The notes under the pieces are model-generated. The model was not told the origin of the DNA and made no database searches. It worked only from the letters and a program-made list of their open reading frames with translations. 64,000 nucleotides of DNA from Neobacillus sp. CF12 (GTDB taxonomy: Bacteria; Bacillota; Bacilli; Bacillales; Cytobacillaceae): NCBI RefSeq assembly GCF_030348765.1, contig NZ_JAUCEU010000007.1:1172501-1236500 (forward strand), in the 5' to 3' direction. Below are positions 61,108-64,000 of the stretch, piece after piece. Positions within the stretch are counted from its first letter, which is position 1. Every line of letters starts with the position of its first letter. The position numbers and the translations under genes were made by a program.

Positions 61108-61418
61108 AATATGACTTTTGGGTAATTATCTGAGTAACCTAGTGGGGAATCCACATCTTCCTCAATGATAAATAAGAGGTTCGAGTGCTCTTTTGGATAG
61201 GCAAACCCTTGGTATGACTCGCTTAAAGTATTGTAACTAATTTTAGTAAGAACAAAGTCAGTCTGATATTTTTCGGTAATATAATTTTGCATATTTTTCT
61301 CATGCGTTTGTTTTCCCCACGGTGTCCCATAAAAGATTGTATAAGCATAAAAACTAAAAGTCAGAATGAGTCCAGCAAATACCATTAGGATAATTTTCGT
61401 TGCCTTTATATTCCTCAC
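61086..61418 (-). CDS. membrane-anchored hypothetical protein (YfjL-like)
   Basis: A 110-residue protein with an N-terminal hydrophobic anchor (about residues 8-29) and a soluble part facing outward. FYGTPWGKQTHEKNMQNYITEKY resembles the small YfjL-type proteins of Bacillus, function unknown. The proposed GTG start overlaps the only nearby AGGGG site, so the true start is uncertain; an ATG at 61385 lies inside the hydrophobic segment. Confidence 0.68.
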   Translation of the reverse strand: MRNIKATKIILMVFAGLILTFSFYAYTIFYGTPWGKQTHEKNMQNYITEKYQTDFVLTKISYNTLSESYQGFAYPKEHSNLLFIIEEDVDSPLGYSDNYPKVILKNSARK

Positions 61419-61499
61419 CCCTAAATTATCAGAATATTATAACTATAATATTCTTCACTGGTTTTTGTTATTCCTTCTAGCATAAAACGATAAAAGGAA

Positions 61500-61526
61500 T
61501 AAAAAAAAGTCGTACAATAAGTACGA
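61500..61526 (-). terminator. intrinsic terminator after csoR
   Basis: GTCGTAC / GTACGAC 7-pair stem with a 5-base loop followed on the minus strand by TTTTTTTT. Confidence 0.82.
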
Positions 61527-61540
61527 CCTTGAGATTTTAT

Positions 61541-61888
61541 TTATTTCTTCATTAGTTTGTGAATGGTAACGAGAACCTCATCTAAAACTTCCTCGTCCCC
61601 TTCTTGAATTCTTTCGAGAACACATGTTTTTAGGTGTCCCTCTAATAAGATTTTTGCAACGCTATTAAGAGCAGATTGGGTTGCTGATATTTGCGTTATC
61701 ACATCATCACAATAGGTATCCTTTTCAATCAAGCCCTTAATCCCACGAATTTGCCCTTCGATTCGATTGAGTCTTGTAACTAGATTACTTTTCACCTTAT
61801 CCGAATGATGGCTTTTTCGGTGGCTGCCCTCAGTCCCGCAGCATGTTTCATCATTCACTTCTTCTTCATTTACATGGTCAATAGACAT
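61541..61888 (-). CDS. csoR: copper-sensing repressor of the CsoR family
   Basis: A 115-residue all-helical metal-sensing repressor. Cu(I) ligands are Cys60, His85 and Cys89, spaced as in CsoR; the His rules against the persulfide sensor CstR. The helix-one motif NRIEGQIRGIKGLIE is typical. The N-terminal 30 residues are extra and rich in Cys/His (TCCGTEGSHRKSHH), which may add metal sites. No copA or copZ follows; a terminator ends the gene. A candidate operator overlaps its promoter, so autoregulation is likely. Confidence 0.9.
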   Translation of the reverse strand: MSIDHVNEEEVNDETCCGTEGSHRKSHHSDKVKSNLVTRLNRIEGQIRGIKGLIEKDTYCDDVITQISATQSALNSVAKILLEGHLKTCVLERIQEGDEEVLDEVLVTIHKLMKK

Positions 61889-61917
61889 TCCATCACCTCA
61901 TTTTCTGTTATTATATC

Positions 61918-61929
61918 ATACCCCCGTAT
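61918..61929 (-). promoter_or_regulatory. candidate CsoR operator overlapping the csoR promoter
   Basis: ATACGGGGGTAT on the minus strand, a GC-rich core in AT ends like known CsoR sites, lies directly upstream of a TATAAT -10 box (61915-61910) and about 30 bases from the start codon. Binding there would block csoR transcription until copper is present. Confidence 0.55.
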
Positions 61930-61952
61930 CGTAAGGCGATAGTACACCAATG

Positions 61953-61990
61953 AAAAAACCTATTACATTTAAACGTAATAGGCTTTCTCC
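61953..61990 (-). terminator. intrinsic terminator after sasA
   Basis: CCTATTAC / GTAATAGG stem on the minus strand with a TTTAAA-type loop and a T run after it, just downstream of the sasA stop. Confidence 0.82.
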
Positions 61991-61993
61991 TTA

Positions 61994-62731
61994 TTACTTG
62001 ATCCCGAGTTTTTCTTCCATAAATGTCTCTAATAATTTGAATTTGTTGTCTCCAATGCCAACAGGCAGAAGCATCTCTTCTGCCTCGTCCGCTCGTTTCA
62101 TTTTGTCCATTTCTTTATGGAGATTTTCCATCTTTTTGTCCAACAATGTAGCCATTTCTGCTGTTTCTTTTAATTCATCAAGCATTTTTTGAGGAACTTC
62201 TTTATTATATTTATAATAAATTTTATGTTCTAAACTTGCCCAAAAATCCATCGCAATGGTACGAATTTGAATCTCAACGCAAGTTAATTCCTCACGGTCG
62301 GACATGAAGATCGGTATTTCCACAATCATATGCAAGCTTTGATAACCATTCGCCTTTGGATTTTTTATATAATCCTTATATTCTAAAATCCGAATGTCTT
62401 TTTGATTTGCAATCATTCTGCTAATTTCATAAATATCGGAAATGAAAGAACAGGTTATTCTCATACCAGCAATATCTTTAATACTTTCCTTAATGCTTTC
62501 TAGGTTGTATTCTAGCCCTTTTCGATGAACTTTCTTAAAAATACTTTCCGGTGATTTTAAACGTGATTTTACGTGTTCTATTGGATTATAGTCATGAATA
62601 TAATTAAACTCATCTTTAAGTATATTGATTTTTGTTGTCATTTCATCTAAAGCAAATTTATAGGCCATCATAAAACGAGTCAGTTCAATTTTGATTGCTT
62701 TTAAATCCTTCATATCAAAGGTCTTTTCCAT
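61994..62731 (-). CDS. sasA: small alarmone synthetase SasA (YwaC/RelP type)
   Basis: Single-domain (p)ppGpp synthetase. The 245-residue protein has the RelA/SpoT synthetase blocks IKDIAGMRITCSFISDIYEI, NPKANGYQSLHMIVE and VEIQIRTIAMDFWASLEHKIYYK, without hydrolase or regulatory domains. HDYNPIEHVKSRLKSPESI and the long C-terminal helix fit YwaC more closely than YjbM. In B. subtilis ywaC responds to cell-wall stress. The C terminus is about 35 residues longer than YwaC. An AAAGGATG site lies 12 bases from the ATG. It is adjacent to the TetR gene. Confidence 0.92.
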   Translation of the reverse strand: MEKTFDMKDLKAIKIELTRFMMAYKFALDEMTTKINILKDEFNYIHDYNPIEHVKSRLKSPESIFKKVHRKGLEYNLESIKESIKDIAGMRITCSFISDIYEISRMIANQKDIRILEYKDYIKNPKANGYQSLHMIVEIPIFMSDREELTCVEIQIRTIAMDFWASLEHKIYYKYNKEVPQKMLDELKETAEMATLLDKKMENLHKEMDKMKRADEAEEMLLPVGIGDNKFKLLETFMEEKLGIK

Positions 62732-62760
62732 TCTTCGTAATTACATCCTTTCAAAAATCG

Positions 62761-63420
62761 TTACTCTTCTTCTGGTAAAGTTTCATCACTGCGTAATTTT
62801 TTGATTACTTCTGGTGGAAAAATTAATCGGCAAATCACTTTAGCTACTTCATGGTAATCCGTTTGAATCCCACATTGTTTCATTTTCTCCGGTGCATGTT
62901 CTGCCAAGGTCATCAACGACCAGGTAACAGTATTTAAATCTAAATCTTTCCAGGTTATTCCCTTATCATAGGCCAACTTTAGTCCAGTAAGGATTCTAGT
63001 AAAAATCTTTCGTTTTCCAGATGCTAAGACTTGTGCAAACTCTGTATCCTTAGCAAGTAATTCGGGAAGCAGTCGCTGCAAGCCCATTTCTTTTAGGCGT
63101 TTATCATGGGATTCTAATAGGGCAGCCAACGTACTTTCTGGATCTGACCCTCCCCATTTTGGTTCAGGCGGCATTAACATCTCAATTTGATCCTCTAACA
63201 AAGACATTAATAACTGTCGTTTATCCGAAAAGTAGCGATAAAAAGTTCCTGTTGCTACCCCTGCATGAGCAGCAATTTCCTTTGCAGTTGTATGCTCGTA
63301 CCCCTTCAAGATAAATAAAGCATGACCACTTTTTAATAATAAATCTCTTTTTAGCTGCGCACGTTCCTGCTTTGGAATTAATGGGAACTCACCCACCAGC
63401 TGATCATCTCGGTCTGACAT
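62761..63420 (-). CDS. TetR/AcrR family transcriptional regulator
   Basis: A 219-residue repressor. The ATG at 63420 (MSDRDDQLVG) follows GAGGTG by 6 bases; the longer frame to 63504 would cover the operator sites. The N-terminal helix-turn-helix is KEIAAHAGVATGTFYRYFSDKRQLL at about residues 42-66; the rest is a helical ligand-binding domain. Two copies of a GAAC-N4-GTTC palindrome lie upstream, likely autoregulatory operators. The gene lies 30 bases upstream of sasA, so the two may be co-transcribed. The ligand is unknown. Confidence 0.9.
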   Translation of the reverse strand: MSDRDDQLVGEFPLIPKQERAQLKRDLLLKSGHALFILKGYEHTTAKEIAAHAGVATGTFYRYFSDKRQLLMSLLEDQIEMLMPPEPKWGGSDPESTLAALLESHDKRLKEMGLQRLLPELLAKDTEFAQVLASGKRKIFTRILTGLKLAYDKGITWKDLDLNTVTWSLMTLAEHAPEKMKQCGIQTDYHEVAKVICRLIFPPEVIKKLRSDETLPEEE

Positions 63421-63460
63421 TTTTCTCACCTCAAAACTATTATACCACAAAAAAAAAATA

Positions 63461-63479
63461 TTGAACCGTAGTTCATGTT
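63461..63479. promoter_or_regulatory. candidate TetR operator, copy 1
   Basis: TTGAACCGTAGTTCATGTT, with the palindrome GAAC-CGTA-GTTC, lies about 40 bases upstream of the regulator's start codon. It differs from copy 2 at two central positions only. Confidence 0.6.
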
Positions 63480-63511
63480 TCCATTGACAGACTCTCATTA
63501 TCATGTAATAC

Positions 63512-63530
63512 TTGAACTATAGTTCATGTT
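63512..63530. promoter_or_regulatory. candidate TetR operator, copy 2
   Basis: TTGAACTATAGTTCATGTT, a perfect GAACTATAGTTC palindrome, 51 bases from copy 1 and in the same orientation. Two well-matched sites upstream of a tetR gene are typical of autoregulation. Confidence 0.62.
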
Positions 63531-63680
63531 ATTTCAATCTATGTTGACACCCCTTGGCATCCATTGTTAATAACATGAACAAATTATATATTTTTCGTTT
63601 TTTTGAGACTTTTTACTCGCTTTTTTTGGTTTTATTCATATATAATATTTTATAATTAACTTTGGAAGGTGTTGATTAAT

Positions 63681-63842
63681 ATGGCAAACCAATCTGATAA
63701 AAAAGATATCTCAATCAACTCAAGCGTTTCACTAAAGGGAATTGTAAAGGCCATTTTCAACGATACCGTACACGTACAAATTGGCGGCAAAATTATTACA
63801 CTGCCAAAAGCTGATTTCATGTTAGATAAATCAATGAATTAA
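63681..63842 (+). CDS. small hypothetical protein, DUF2187-like
   Basis: A 53-residue frame MANQSDKKDISINSSVSLKG then IVKAIFNDTVHVQIGGKIITL, with a beta-rich core. It recalls the short KOW-like DUF2187 proteins of Bacillus (YkvS group), a weak resemblance. ATG follows GGAAGGTG by 9 bases, and a strong terminator follows the stop, so it is very likely a real gene. It is divergent from the TetR gene. Confidence 0.72.
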   Translation: MANQSDKKDISINSSVSLKGIVKAIFNDTVHVQIGGKIITLPKADFMLDKSMN

Positions 63843-63856
63843 TAAGATTCATATTT

Positions 63857-63895
63857 AGAAAGCCCATTGCTGCTGAAGCGATGGGCTTTCTTTTG
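63857..63895 (+). terminator. intrinsic terminator
   Basis: AGAAAGCCCATTGC pairs with GCGATGGGCTTTCT (14 positions, one G-U) around a 7-base loop, followed by TTT. Confidence 0.88.
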
Positions 63896-64000
63896 TCCGT
63901 CTTATGAACCTAACAAGCTCTTAATGGAAGGATATGGCTCTTTTTCTAAGTATCTAAGAGTTATATTCATGTGTCACTCTGTCAGCCTACCTCAAACCCT

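Noticed and set aside
1..64000. rRNA or tRNA genes
   Set aside because: No tRNA cloverleaf or rRNA-like stretch was noticed in the intergenic regions by eye.

Overview
The window comes from a low-GC, endospore-forming Bacillaceae genome, probably Neobacillus/Priestia/Bacillus-like. The reasons are two GerA-type germinant receptor loci, a YheC/YheD spore protein, a Bacillus-type cysH sulfate operon behind a SAM riboswitch, a KimA potassium importer behind a c-di-AMP riboswitch, a SasA (YwaC) alarmone synthetase and a B. megaterium-like gas vesicle cluster. Nothing marks it as plasmid or phage; it reads as chromosome with one decayed insertion sequence.

Layout. 1-5.5 kb: cysH-cysP-sat-cysC-sumT-sirB on the minus strand, making sulfide and the methylated porphyrin for siroheme. 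5.6-11.4 kb: nirB-nirD-nirC-sumT-trpD2-like on the minus strand, the siroheme nitrite reductase with its nitrite channel, a second SUMT and an unexpected TrpD2-like protein. 11.4-17.3 kb: two tandem ger loci; the downstream one is intact (A-B-C plus a small 2TM protein), the upstream one has lost the end of gerA, all of gerB and most of gerC. 17.5-27.6 kb: mixed genes including a double-domain gamma-glutamylcyclotransferase, MATE and MFS transporters, a PHP phosphatase, KimA with its riboswitch, and YheC/D. 27.6-29.7 kb: a broken IS1182-type transposase lying between two inverted copies of a GC-rich structured repeat and of a double-hairpin terminator module. 29.6-38.9 kb: glutaredoxin-like protein, PAP2 phosphatase, alpha/beta hydrolase, then hutU-hutI-hutG-yjiH (no hutH or hutP) and a YesN-like regulator whose receiver domain has Glu where the phosphorylated Asp belongs. 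39-43.5 kb: gas vesicle genes gvpB-(terminator)-gvpN-F-G-L-S-K-J, with a convergent VWA-like gene at the distal end. 43.7-50.2 kb: an unknown acidic protein, ugd and galU (UDP-glucuronate supply), then a glycosyltransferase, a HipA-like kinase and a second kinase with a long basic Gly/Lys/Arg tail. 50.4-64 kb: TorD chaperone and DmsA-like molybdoenzyme without electron-transfer subunits, two phosphoesterases, an Atg22-type MFS protein, an ATP-grasp protein, YedK, a flavodoxin, CsoR, SasA and a TetR regulator with paired operators.

The sulfate and nitrite operons both depend on siroheme and each carries its own SUMT. Many start codons were moved from the longest possible ORF to an internal start with a better ribosome binding site; these choices are explained per gene. 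A short interspersed palindrome (GGTGCCTGTCACC) occurs four times, twice next to a second hairpin, and is the clearest unexplained repeat. All functional assignments rest on recognising family motifs by eye; no database search was run.
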